From contig NZ_FOOT01000003.1 of assembly GCF_900113285.1 (NCBI RefSeq), positions 434,001-498,000 on the forward strand: DNA of 64,000 bases, in the 5' to 3' direction. Position 1 is the stretch's first letter, and every line of letters starts with the position of its first letter. Source of the DNA: Pontibacter chinhatensis (GTDB lineage Bacteria > Bacteroidota > Bacteroidia > Cytophagales > Hymenobacteraceae). Below are positions 48,056-56,487 of the stretch, piece after piece. The notes beneath the pieces were generated by a model. That model was not told where the DNA came from, did no database searches, and saw only the letters and a list, made by a program, of their open reading frames with translations. The translations under genes and the position numbers were made by a program.

Positions 48056-48446
48056 TTTTGGGACGGTAGAGGGGATTGCGGTGGCTGTTGCCAAAGCCAC
48101 AGAAGCAGTTGCCGACCAGCCAGCCTGGAATGTATACTTGCTCAACTACAACAACTTTCCGGTAGAGAACGTGCTGGTGGCCTCTAAGGGCTACGGCGTG
48201 ATGGACGGGGAGGAAGTGAAGACCTCGGTGCTGCGCCACATGTTCGAGCGCGTGGAGGCAAAGAGCTTTGTGCAGGTAGAGCCCATCGACCCGGCTATCT
48301 TCCACATCAACAACGAGTACTGGGTGAGCTATTACATCGGCCGCCAGATTTACGACAAGCGCTTTGTGTTTGTGCCCGACTCTATTGTGGAGGAAAACCT
48401 GATCGAGATAGGCATGCTGCAAACGCAGGGCGTACTGCACTCCTGA
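48039..48446 (+). CDS. Conserved Bacteroidota hypothetical protein
   Basis: 135 residues from the ATG at 48039 (KKDIDFGTVEGIAVAVAKAT), which overlaps the end of lipB; an upstream alternative is less likely. It is a beta-rich small domain (WNVYLLNYNNFPVENVLVAS, VEPIDPAIFHINNEYWVSYY, RFVFVPDSIVEENLIEI). Such genes are conserved in Bacteroidota, sometimes mislabelled as a phenylalanyl-tRNA synthetase fragment. No enzymatic motif is visible. Confidence 0.8.
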   Translation: MKKDIDFGTVEGIAVAVAKATEAVADQPAWNVYLLNYNNFPVENVLVASKGYGVMDGEEVKTSVLRHMFERVEAKSFVQVEPIDPAIFHINNEYWVSYYIGRQIYDKRFVFVPDSIVEENLIEIGMLQTQGVLHS

Positions 48447-48517
48447 TCCGGCCCCACCCAAGTATAAAATAAAGTATAATCCGGCTGCCGCCGCTGCTCC
48501 CATTCACCTTTTATACT

Positions 48518-49696
48518 GTGCACAGCTTGCTTCCAAAGTATAGCCTTATTTTCCGGATGCTCTTAGTCGTGTTGTGGCTGGGCGTGTGGCAGGCGCCTGT
48601 GCAGGGGCAGGTGTTGCCGCTGGAGCAGAAAAACACTATCACGGGCAACTGGCTGGTGCAGCCCGAGGGGCAGGTGCAGCTGGTGCCCTATGTTTCCAGC
48701 CAGCACGCAAAGTATAAGGCCCTGCACCAGTGGCTGTCCATTACCCAGGCGCAGCCCTTTCAAATAGCCTTTACCGCCCCTAAGGATCTGTGCCTGTTTC
48801 TGAACAACCGGCTTGTCTTTAAGGCCGACTCCTCTGCCAACTATACTTTGGATTTGGCAGCGTTCAGCAGAGGAGCCGCGCCTGTGGAGGGCAAGTACCT
48901 GCTTACGGTATGGCATCCCAGCCAGCAGCCAAACGTGAGCACCTTCCGCAACGTGCCGCTCGTAGCCGATGAGCAGCAGGACGAGGGACAGCGACCTTTC
49001 TCGGTGCAGGTGCGCGAGTACGTGAACCAGAACACCTTCATTATATTCATGCTGCTGATCGGGCTGTTGTATGGCCTGCTGCGCGTCAACTTTCCCGCCG
49101 ACTTCAAAAGCCGGTTCAGCCCCCACAACTTCCTGCGCCACGATACACAGGAGATGCTCTATTCGGGCAAGCCGTTGGGCACGGCCTCCAACCTGCTGTT
49201 TATACTTGCCTTCTCGCTTTCCATGGGGCTGCTTATTGCGGCCATACACACTAACGTGCAGCACGTGCGGCTGTTCAACCGCCTTTTCCCTGTGTCGGAG
49301 GCCGATATCACTACCAAAGTCCTTTTTTATACTTTGCTTATTTTTGGGGTAGTGCTGCTGAAGTATGTTTACCTGAAGGTGATGTCGTTTGTATTTGGCC
49401 TGGAGGAGTTGGTAAAGCTGCAGTACCGGGAGTTTCTGCGCTCGCTGCTGTTTATGGGACTTTTCCTACCCTTCATCATGCTGCTTTACCTTTCCCTGAA
49501 CATGATAATGCCGGAAGCGATATTGCTTATTTCAAACCTATCGGTAGCTTTGTTGCTGGTTATCAGCATTTTGCGTGTGTTCTACGGCGTAAATAAGAAA
49601 GTCTCAGTGATTAATTTGCATTTATTTTCGTACCTTTGCGCCACGGAAGTGATTCCGCTGGCAATTATGCTGGAACTAATCGTTTTTAACTTTTAG
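48518..49696 (+). CDS. DUF4271 domain membrane protein
   Basis: 392 residues from a GTG, or 380 from the ATG at 48554; both give a signal peptide (LLVVLWLGVWQAPVQG). An N-terminal periplasmic part of about 160 residues is followed by six hydrophobic segments with the DUF4271 pattern (INTFIIFMLLIGLLYGLLRV-like, LLFILAFSLSMGLLIAAIHT, and the end YLCATEVIPLAIMLELI). It stands before hemD and porP as in other gliding Bacteroidota. Function unknown. Confidence 0.88.
   Translation: MHSLLPKYSLIFRMLLVVLWLGVWQAPVQGQVLPLEQKNTITGNWLVQPEGQVQLVPYVSSQHAKYKALHQWLSITQAQPFQIAFTAPKDLCLFLNNRLVFKADSSANYTLDLAAFSRGAAPVEGKYLLTVWHPSQQPNVSTFRNVPLVADEQQDEGQRPFSVQVREYVNQNTFIIFMLLIGLLYGLLRVNFPADFKSRFSPHNFLRHDTQEMLYSGKPLGTASNLLFILAFSLSMGLLIAAIHTNVQHVRLFNRLFPVSEADITTKVLFYTLLIFGVVLLKYVYLKVMSFVFGLEELVKLQYREFLRSLLFMGLFLPFIMLLYLSLNMIMPEAILLISNLSVALLLVISILRVFYGVNKKVSVINLHLFSYLCATEVIPLAIMLELIVFNF
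49631..49638 (+). promoter_or_regulatory. Possible internal -7 box upstream of hemD
   Basis: TACCTTTG inside the end of the DUF4271 gene matches TAnnTTTG and lies about 110 bases before the hemD ATG. TTTG at 49615-49618 is too close (12 bases) to be a good -33 box, so this call is weak. Confidence 0.3.
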
Positions 49697-49747
49697 ACAG
49701 CAGCGGGCGGGCATTACAGCAGGCGAACTTAAAAGCATTATTTTAAT

Positions 49748-50551
49748 ATGGCTGAAAGCAAAGCAAAGGGCTCTGCGAACCCTGAAAGACACAAGATTCC
49801 TATCAAAAGTATCCTGGTTACCCAACCACAGCCTACTACCGACAACTCTCCGTACCTTTCTATTGCAGAGAAGTATGGCATTAAGGTAGACTTCAGGGCA
49901 TTTATTGAGGTGGAGCCTGTTTCCTACAAGGAGTTCCGTAAGGATAAAGTGGATATCCTGTCGCACACGGCCGTTATCTTTACAAGCCGCAACGCCGTGG
50001 ATCATTTCTTCCGCATTTGCCAGGAGAGTAAGATAGAGATGCCTGCCGACATGAAGTATTTCTGCATCTCTGACCAAACGGCTTACTACCTGCAGAAATA
50101 CATCACCCTGCGCAAGCGCAAGCTGTTTGTGGGCGAGAAAACGGCCAAGGACCTGTTTGAGGTAATCAAGAAGCACAAGAACGAGAAGTACCTCTACCCT
50201 TGCTCCAACATCCGCAAAGACGATATCCCGGAGTTCCTGAAGCAAAACAAGATCAAGCACACCGAGGCTATTATCTACAAGACTGTGGCCGCCGATCTGT
50301 CGGATCTGGACGATGTGACTTACGACTGCCTGGCCTTCTTCAGCCCATCGGGTATCACGTCGCTGTTTGCTAACTTCCCGGACTTTAAGCAGAACAACAC
50401 CCGCATTGCTGCCTTTGGCCCCACCACTGCCAAAGCGGTGCGCGACGCAGGCCTGGAGCTGGATATAGAGGCGCCGCACCCCAATGCGCCATCCATGACC
50501 GGAGCCATAGAGGTATACATACAGAACCAGATGCAGGAGGCAAAAAAATAA
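49748..50551 (+). CDS. hemD: Uroporphyrinogen-III synthase
   Basis: 267 residues, the usual bilobed length. It has IKSILVTQPQPTTDNSPYLS near the start, AVIFTSRNAVDHFFRICQES in lobe one, and CLAFFSPSGITSLFANFPDF and AAFGPTTAKAVRDAGLELDI in lobe two; these mark the HemD family. It closes the linear tetrapyrrole to uroporphyrinogen III in heme and siroheme synthesis. hemD lies next to DUF4271 and porP in many gliding relatives, away from other heme genes. Confidence 0.92.
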   Translation: MAESKAKGSANPERHKIPIKSILVTQPQPTTDNSPYLSIAEKYGIKVDFRAFIEVEPVSYKEFRKDKVDILSHTAVIFTSRNAVDHFFRICQESKIEMPADMKYFCISDQTAYYLQKYITLRKRKLFVGEKTAKDLFEVIKKHKNEKYLYPCSNIRKDDIPEFLKQNKIKHTEAIIYKTVAADLSDLDDVTYDCLAFFSPSGITSLFANFPDFKQNNTRIAAFGPTTAKAVRDAGLELDIEAPHPNAPSMTGAIEVYIQNQMQEAKK

Positions 50552-50587
50552 GCGATAACGCAACTTTTAAGCCTGGTTTGCATACGT

Positions 50588-50641
50588 ACTAAAACGCAAA
50601 AGCCGTTCTCGATCCAAGGGGACGTGTGTTTGCGTTTTAGT
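50588..50641. repeat. Perfect 13-bp inverted repeat between hemD and porP
   Basis: ACTAAAACGCAAA (50588-50600) is matched exactly by TTTGCGTTTTAGT (50629-50641) with 28 bases between. The right arm includes the -33 TTTG of the porP promoter. It could be the hemD terminator, an operator, or both. Confidence 0.8.
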
Positions 50642-50659
50642 GTTTAATAGCTATATTTG
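50629..50659 (+). promoter_or_regulatory. Promoter of porP
   Basis: TTTG (50629-50632) and TATATTTG (50652-50659) are separated by exactly 19 bases, a perfect fit to the Bacteroidota TTTG-N19-TAnnTTTG promoter. The ATG is about 50 bases downstream. Confidence 0.8.
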
Positions 50660-50711
50660 AATACGCTAGGTGCATTACTAGTTCCTAAACCTTGCCTTCT
50701 TGCCGCAGCCT

Positions 50712-51674
50712 ATGAAAAAGCTTCTACCTGTCTTGTTGCTGGTGCTTCTGGCAGTGCCACTAGCGCAGGCGCAGCAACAGCCGCAGTTTACCCATTACGG
50801 GTTTAATGGCATGCAGATAAGCCCGGCTTACGCAGGTATAACCAAGCGGCCGGAGTTTATGTCCATTTACCGCTACCAATGGCTCGGCTACGATGCCACC
50901 TTTGATGACGGCGGCGCACCGCAGACGCTTTTTTTGTCGGCGCATGCGCCGGTGAGGCTGCTGCATGGCGGCGTGGGCCTGAACCTGATGCGCGATAAAG
51001 TAGCTAACACGACCGTTCTCACCGCAGCACTCTCCTACTCCTTCCATATTAATATAGGTGAGACCGGTAAACTGGGCCTGGGCATACAGGGAAATGTAAA
51101 CAATTATAAAAAGGGCCGCTACCGCGCCATAGATGAGGGCGACCCCAACGTGCCCTTCAACAGCGAGGACACCAAGTATGACTTGGGTGCGGGCGTTTGG
51201 TATGAGTCGGAGACGTTCTATGCTGGCGGTGGCATCACCAACCTGCTCAAGTCAGAGTATGAGTTTGCCGACTCCACTAATACCGGCCGTGGCGTATTGC
51301 TCGGAGAGAACCACCTATACCTGACAGCGGGCTTCCATATGCCGCTAACCGCCGATCTGACCCTGACACCAACCGCCCTTTTGAAGCACGATACCGAAAC
51401 CCTGTCGTTCGATGTGGGCGGCCGTTTAACTTATCAGGAAAAATATTGGGTCGGATTGAATTATCGGCATGAAGAAGCTGTTAGTGCCCTTGTGGGAGTT
51501 TCTTTGCTCCAGGATAACGCCCTGCGGGTTGGATATGCGCTTGATTTAACTACATTTAACAAGTCGGCCAAGGCTCCTACCTCGCACGAGGTAATGGTAA
51601 ACTATCGCCTGCCAGAGCCTGTGGTACGGTTTAAGCCGCCTGTAAGAACGCCTCGCTACTTTTTTGAGAGATAA
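50712..51674 (+). CDS. PorP/SprF family T9SS outer-membrane protein
   Basis: 320 residues from the ATG at 50712, giving a standard signal peptide (MKKLLPVLLLVLLAVPLAQA). The opening QPQFTHYGFNGMQISPAYAG is the PorP/SprF hallmark, and the rest is an outer-membrane beta-barrel with Gly-rich strand pairs. It provides the outer-membrane anchor for adhesins or GldKLMN-linked substrates. It lies directly upstream of gldKLMN. An upstream TTG (50700) would extend it by four residues. Confidence 0.92.
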   Translation: MKKLLPVLLLVLLAVPLAQAQQQPQFTHYGFNGMQISPAYAGITKRPEFMSIYRYQWLGYDATFDDGGAPQTLFLSAHAPVRLLHGGVGLNLMRDKVANTTVLTAALSYSFHINIGETGKLGLGIQGNVNNYKKGRYRAIDEGDPNVPFNSEDTKYDLGAGVWYESETFYAGGGITNLLKSEYEFADSTNTGRGVLLGENHLYLTAGFHMPLTADLTLTPTALLKHDTETLSFDVGGRLTYQEKYWVGLNYRHEEAVSALVGVSLLQDNALRVGYALDLTTFNKSAKAPTSHEVMVNYRLPEPVVRFKPPVRTPRYFFER

Positions 51675-51834
51675 CGTTTGGTAATTGTAATAGCATTGCT
51701 ACTTTTATGGGCACTTCTTCAAAAAGTGCATAAAAAAATAATTGTACATTCCAATAATAATCAACCCTTTAAGCCGTTTAAAAAATTAAAAAAGGCGTTG
51801 GAGTGAATTGTTTTTTATTTATTCCCATTTCTCA

Positions 51835-51842
51835 TATATTTG
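51835..51842 (+). promoter_or_regulatory. -7 box upstream of gldK
   Basis: TATATTTG fits TAnnTTTG and lies about 60 bases before the gldK ATG. ATTG at 51807-51810 is 24 bases upstream, slightly too far. A small dyad ACACTcgtagaAGTGT follows in the leader. Confidence 0.5.
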
Positions 51843-51900
51843 CTACACTCGTAGAAGTGTGCTAAAATTTATTACAGAAAATTTACTTTTAACAGTCATC

Positions 51901-52917
51901 ATGAATAAACTACTAAAGCTGTCTTCCTTCGTATTGGCGGTGGTGCTGCTTGCAAGTTGTGGTATGAGACGCGGGCCGCAAGGAGACCTTGTAGGTGCTG
52001 AAGACAGACCAGCATACAACCCTCAGGAAGTGCCTTACGGTATGGTAGCATGCCCGGGCGGTACCTTCCACATGGGGCAGGCTGACCAGGATATAGCAGC
52101 ATCTATGGCAAACTTAAACAAGCAGGTAACCATTGGTGGCTTCTATATGGACGAAACCGAGATTACCAACAACGAGTACCGTCAGTTCATCAACGTGATG
52201 ATGGAGGATTCGCTCGATGTACTGGGTGAGGAATATGTGATGACGGCGCTTTACCCGGACACCACTGTATGGGTAAAAGACTACACGTACCACATGGGCG
52301 ACCCGTTGATGGAGTACTACTTCTCTCACCCGGCGTTTGATGACTACCCGGTAGTGGGAGTGGATTGGTTTGCAGCCAAGTACTTCAGCGAGTGGCGCAC
52401 CAAGCACAAGAACCAGGCAAACGCCGAAAGCGGCCGCGCACCAATGCCGCAGTTCCGCCTGCCTTCAGAGGCTGAGTGGGAGTATGCAGCCCGTGGTGGC
52501 CGTGACATGGCCGTTTACCCTTGGGGTGGACCATACCTGCGCAATGCCAAAGGCTGTTTGCTGGCTAACTTCAAGCCAGGCCGTGGCGACTACTACAGCG
52601 ATGGCTTTACCTACACTGCCCCTGTTGCCCAGTTCTTCCCGAACGACTTTGGCCTCTATGACATGGCCGGCAACGTAGCCGAGTGGTGCGAGGATGCTTA
52701 TTCTGATGCCACTGTTCCGGTTACCTGGGACTTGAACCCAGTGTATAATGATGACAATGAGCCGCGTAAAGTAGTAAGAGGTGGTTCATGGAAAGACATC
52801 GCTTACTTCCTGGAGACAGGCACACGCAACTTCGAGTTTCAGGATTCAGCCAGATCCTATATTGGCTTCCGTAACGCTATGATCTACCTGGGACGTTCTT
52901 CAGGCAGAGAGTTTTAA
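51901..52917 (+). CDS. gldK: Gliding motility/T9SS lipoprotein GldK (PorK)
   Basis: 338 residues from the ATG at 51901, giving a lipoprotein signal (VLAVVLLASC). The sulfatase-modifying-factor (FGE-like) fold is clear: PYGMVACPGGTFHMGQADQD, GGFYMDETEITNNEYRQFI, FRLPSEAEWEYAARGGRD, GLYDMAGNVAEWCEDAY and RKVVRGGSWKDIA. It is non-enzymatic here; with GldN it forms the periplasmic ring under the outer membrane. First gene of gldKLMN. No exact AAGTATA copy is found in it. Confidence 0.96.
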   Translation: MNKLLKLSSFVLAVVLLASCGMRRGPQGDLVGAEDRPAYNPQEVPYGMVACPGGTFHMGQADQDIAASMANLNKQVTIGGFYMDETEITNNEYRQFINVMMEDSLDVLGEEYVMTALYPDTTVWVKDYTYHMGDPLMEYYFSHPAFDDYPVVGVDWFAAKYFSEWRTKHKNQANAESGRAPMPQFRLPSEAEWEYAARGGRDMAVYPWGGPYLRNAKGCLLANFKPGRGDYYSDGFTYTAPVAQFFPNDFGLYDMAGNVAEWCEDAYSDATVPVTWDLNPVYNDDNEPRKVVRGGSWKDIAYFLETGTRNFEFQDSARSYIGFRNAMIYLGRSSGREF

Positions 52918-52996
52918 GAAGATTTTAATATCAATTAAATACCAATCCCCCATTTAATCCTTAATCAATCGTTCACTACTTTAATTAGAAAACAAA

Positions 52997-53797
52997 ATGA
53001 GCAAAGCTAAAGGTCGCAGTTTCTTGTTCGACGTGTTGATGCCAAAAGTATACGGTATCGGTGCTGCTGTTGTGATTATTGGTGCGTTGTTCAAGATCCA
53101 GCACTGGCCAATGGCCGACTTAATGCTGATCCTTGGTCTGAGCACAGAGGCTATTATCTTCTTCCTAAGTGCGTTCCAGCCACAGCATGCGGAGCCGGAT
53201 TGGGCTAGAGTATATCCACAACTTGCCGATGACTACAATGGCCAAGGTATAGTACCAGCTACTGCTGCTGTTGCCGGCCCGTCTGTAACAGGTAAATTAG
53301 ACGAAATGATGCGTAATGCTGATATTACGCCAGAATCAATCCACCAGCTTGGCCTGGGCCTAAACCGCCTGAGCGAAACAGCTGCTACGATGGCTGACAT
53401 GAGCAACGCCGCCGCCGCTACAGAGGAATATACTGTGCGCGTTAGAGCTGCTGCCGGTCAATTGGATAAGATCAACGACGCTTACGCTACGACAGCGGAC
53501 GCTATCGCCCAGATGGCTGTTTCTGCTACGGATGCGAAAGAATACCATACTCAGATTCAGGGAATGACCCGCAACCTGGGAGCTCTTAACGCAGTGTACG
53601 AAATGGAGCTTCAGGATGCCAACAACCACCTGAAAGCCATGAACAAGTTCTATGGCAACCTGAGCATGGCCATGGAGAACCTCACTGACGCCAGCAAAGA
53701 TACAGAACAGTTTAAGCAGGAAGTTTCACGCCTGACGCAGAACCTACACTCTCTGAACACAGTGTACGGCAACATGCTGTCTGCGATGAAAGGTTAA
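52997..53797 (+). CDS. gldL: T9SS inner-membrane motor protein GldL
   Basis: 266 residues. Two N-terminal membrane helices are in FDVLMPKVYGIGAAVVIIGA and MADLMLILGLSTEAIIFFLS, with the Glu of the second helix that is needed for proton-driven rotation of GldLM. The rest is a cytoplasmic helical tail with three near-repeats (RNLGALNAVYEMELQDANNH, LTQNLHSLNTVYGNMLSAM). It forms a pentamer with a GldM dimer. Seventy-nine bases after gldK. Confidence 0.97.
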   Translation: MSKAKGRSFLFDVLMPKVYGIGAAVVIIGALFKIQHWPMADLMLILGLSTEAIIFFLSAFQPQHAEPDWARVYPQLADDYNGQGIVPATAAVAGPSVTGKLDEMMRNADITPESIHQLGLGLNRLSETAATMADMSNAAAATEEYTVRVRAAAGQLDKINDAYATTADAIAQMAVSATDAKEYHTQIQGMTRNLGALNAVYEMELQDANNHLKAMNKFYGNLSMAMENLTDASKDTEQFKQEVSRLTQNLHSLNTVYGNMLSAMKG

Positions 53798-53849
53798 TCT
53801 TGGTTAATAGTCCTATATCTTAAGAAAACAACAGTTAATATAGTATAAA

Positions 53850-55448
53850 ATGGCTGGAGGAAAAGAGACACCAAGGCAGAAGATGATCGGTATGATGTAC
53901 CTCGTACTGACTGCGATGCTTGCCTTGAACGTGAGCTCGGCTATCCTGTTAAAGTTCCAGTTCTTGGATGAGTCTTTACAGACGGTAAACAAGAAGACTA
54001 GAACGGATAACGCCGGGGTCGTATCGAATATAAAAGCTGCCATTGCGGAGAATAAGAATCCCTCTGCCAATGACCAGCGCGTGCTGAAAACAGCAGAAGA
54101 GGTACGTAACAGAACAACAGAAATGGTTACCTACATCCAGGGGCTGCGCGACATGTTGATTAAAGAGACAGGCGGGCAGAACGAGGAAGGTACCGGGTAT
54201 GCCAACCCAAGTGGAAATGACATCGTGGCAATGACGATGATCGGAGCTGCAAGCAAGAACAATGGCAAGGCTTACGACTTGGAGCAGAAACTGAATGAGT
54301 ATGCTAAGTTCCTGAGACAGTACCATGAGCAAGTGCCTGCTAAAATCGCATTAAGCGGTTCTGAAGACCCAGTAGCTGCAAAGGATCCTGCTCAGAAGCG
54401 TAAGGATTTTGCCCAGCTGAACTTCGAAGAAACACCAATGGTGGCTGCTCTGGCAGTGCTTTCTCAGAAAGAGGCTGAAGTACTAAAGTATGAAGCTGAC
54501 GTGCTGCAGAAACTCGCCCAGCAGGTTGGTGCGGATATCATCAAGTTTGAGAAGATTTTTGCCATGGCGCGCGCCGAGTCTAAAACGGTTGCTGCTGGTA
54601 CAAAGTATGCTGCTGATATGTTCATCGCGGCATCTTCTGACAATATCACGCCAAGAATGTCTTACGGTGGTAAGCCTGTTAAAGTAGAGAACGGAATGGG
54701 TAGAGTAGAGTTTGTGGCTTCTGCCTCTAACTACGATGCCGACGGTAACTCTAAACAGAAATGGACAGGTCAGGTGACTATCAACCAGAATGGCCGCGAC
54801 ACGACTTTCACTGTAACAGAGGAGTATATTGTTGCCAAGCCTGTAATTCAGGTGCAGTCTGCCTCTGTACAGGCCCTGTACTTCCAGTGTGCTAACGAGC
54901 TGAACATTCAGGTGCCTGCTCTGGGCGCTGTATATGACCCAAGCTTCAGCGCAAGCGGCGGTCAGGCCATCAAAGGTGCTAAGAAAGGCGAAGTAACCAT
55001 CATCCCGAACGCTACGGAGGTAACAATCAACGTTAGCAGCGGTGGAAACTCTATCGGATCTGAGAAGTTTAAAGTTCGCCCAATACCGAAACCAGAGATA
55101 GTGGCTATCGTGAATGGTAAACCAATAGACGTAAAGCGTGGTGTTCCGGCACAGGCTTTCAGAGCGGTTGAAATTCAGGCCGTAGCTGACGAAGGTTTCA
55201 AACAATTATTACCTAACGAGGCACGTTATAGAGTAACGAAGTGGAGAGCGTACCTGGTACGTGGCAACCAGCCGATTGATCAGGGTGAGTTTAACGGACC
55301 TACAGCCAACCTAACAAGCTTCGCATCAAAAGCAACCAAAGGTGACCGTGTAGTAATCGAAGTTCTGGACGTAAAGCGTCTGAACTATAAAGGCACTGCT
55401 GTAGATGTGAATGTTGGTAGCCCGAACTTCAACGTTCCTTTAAATTAA
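53850..55448 (+). CDS. gldM: T9SS motor/periplasmic shaft protein GldM
   Basis: 532 residues. The N-terminus GGKETPRQKMIGMMYLVLTA and MLALNVSSAILLKFQFLDES contains the single membrane helix that enters the GldL pentamer, followed by the long periplasmic D1-D4 domains (helical start, then Ig-like domains with KPVIQVQSASVQALYFQCAN and ending VDVNVGSPNFNVPLN). It transmits rotation to the GldKN ring. Standard length; AAGTATA copies are absent, while AAGTATG occurs twice. Confidence 0.97.
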   Translation: MAGGKETPRQKMIGMMYLVLTAMLALNVSSAILLKFQFLDESLQTVNKKTRTDNAGVVSNIKAAIAENKNPSANDQRVLKTAEEVRNRTTEMVTYIQGLRDMLIKETGGQNEEGTGYANPSGNDIVAMTMIGAASKNNGKAYDLEQKLNEYAKFLRQYHEQVPAKIALSGSEDPVAAKDPAQKRKDFAQLNFEETPMVAALAVLSQKEAEVLKYEADVLQKLAQQVGADIIKFEKIFAMARAESKTVAAGTKYAADMFIAASSDNITPRMSYGGKPVKVENGMGRVEFVASASNYDADGNSKQKWTGQVTINQNGRDTTFTVTEEYIVAKPVIQVQSASVQALYFQCANELNIQVPALGAVYDPSFSASGGQAIKGAKKGEVTIIPNATEVTINVSSGGNSIGSEKFKVRPIPKPEIVAIVNGKPIDVKRGVPAQAFRAVEIQAVADEGFKQLLPNEARYRVTKWRAYLVRGNQPIDQGEFNGPTANLTSFASKATKGDRVVIEVLDVKRLNYKGTAVDVNVGSPNFNVPLN

Positions 55449-55470
55449 CAAATAGAAGCTTACGAGGAGT

Positions 55471-56331
55471 ATGAAATTAGTTAAAGTAATAGGTGTAGCA
55501 GCCGGTTTGATGTTCTCTGCAGGAGCCATGGCCCAGCAGGTGTCAAACACTACTGAGAGCAATCCTTCAGCAAGGCCTATTCCTGAATCTGATATCCTGT
55601 TCAAGAAAACAGTGTGGCGTAAAATTGACCTTCGCGAGAAGCAAAACAAGCCACTCTTTTCGGAGAACAGAGAAATCACCAAGATCATTATAGAGGCTGT
55701 TAAGAGTGGTGAACTCACTGCCTACAGAAGCGATTCTGTAAGCACACCTATCACGCGTGAAGAGTTTATGACAAACCTGACGCCTAAAGAGGCTGAAGGT
55801 GGCCTGAGCGAAGAAGAAATCGCTGCTGGTTTTGGTCAGGTAGAGGAGGAAGACGATGCTTGGGGTGCTGCCCTTGGCTCTAGCGCCGGAACTACTGAAG
55901 CCGCTCCTGTAAGTAACGAGTACTTTCCAAAGCAGCTGTACCTGCTGGAGCTGAAAGAGAACGTAGTGTTCGATAAGAAGCGCTCACGCATGTACCACGA
56001 TATCCAGACAATCAGTATTAAAGTGCCTGCCACGCTCAACCCACTGGGCTTTGAGCAAAACGTGGCTAGCTTTAAGATGAGCGATCTGGTACGCGTATTC
56101 CGTAACAACCCGGAAACGGCTATCTGGTACAACGCGCAGAACGATGCACAGCACAAGAACCTGGCAGATGCGTTCGACCTGTGGCTGTTCAGCTCTTACA
56201 TCACTAAAATCTCTAACCCTGGAGACCAGAACCTTGCTTCCATCTACGGTGGCGGTAAGAACGGTCTGCTAGCTGCTCAGAATGCCTTGGAGGCGCTGAT
56301 TGAGTATGAGTATAGCCTGTGGAGCTACTAA
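55471..56331 (+). CDS. gldN: T9SS/gliding protein GldN
   Basis: 286 residues with a signal peptide (GVAAGLMFSAGAMAQQ). Family blocks: ARPIPESDILFKKTVWRKID, LREKQNKPLFSENREITKII, YLLELKENVVFDKKRSRMYH and TAIWYNAQNDAQHKNLADAF. It is the periplasmic partner of GldK. GAGGAG precedes the ATG, an unusual Shine-Dalgarno-like sequence. The gap to gldM is 22 bases and a terminator follows. Confidence 0.96.
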   Translation: MKLVKVIGVAAGLMFSAGAMAQQVSNTTESNPSARPIPESDILFKKTVWRKIDLREKQNKPLFSENREITKIIIEAVKSGELTAYRSDSVSTPITREEFMTNLTPKEAEGGLSEEEIAAGFGQVEEEDDAWGAALGSSAGTTEAAPVSNEYFPKQLYLLELKENVVFDKKRSRMYHDIQTISIKVPATLNPLGFEQNVASFKMSDLVRVFRNNPETAIWYNAQNDAQHKNLADAFDLWLFSSYITKISNPGDQNLASIYGGGKNGLLAAQNALEALIEYEYSLWSY

Positions 56332-56352
56332 TATCCGCAAGCAGCTTAAACA

Positions 56353-56386
56353 TAAAAAGGAGACTCATTTGAGTCTCCTTTTCTTT
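56353..56386 (+). terminator. Terminator of the gldKLMN operon
   Basis: AAAAAGGAGACTCA pairs with TGAGTCTCCTTTT around TT, followed by CTTTTTG. Confidence 0.92.
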
Positions 56387-56487
56387 TTGTATCTACTCCT
56401 GTAGCAGGGATTGGACTTTAGCTGTGAATTAGAAAGTACGAAGTTCATACTTTGAGGCGCAAGTATAATTAGCTGGCAAAGTATAAA

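Noticed and set aside
49676-50563. 295-codon minus-strand open frame opposite hemD
   Set aside because: It has no start context or motif, and hemD on the plus strand has clear family blocks and a fitting operon position.
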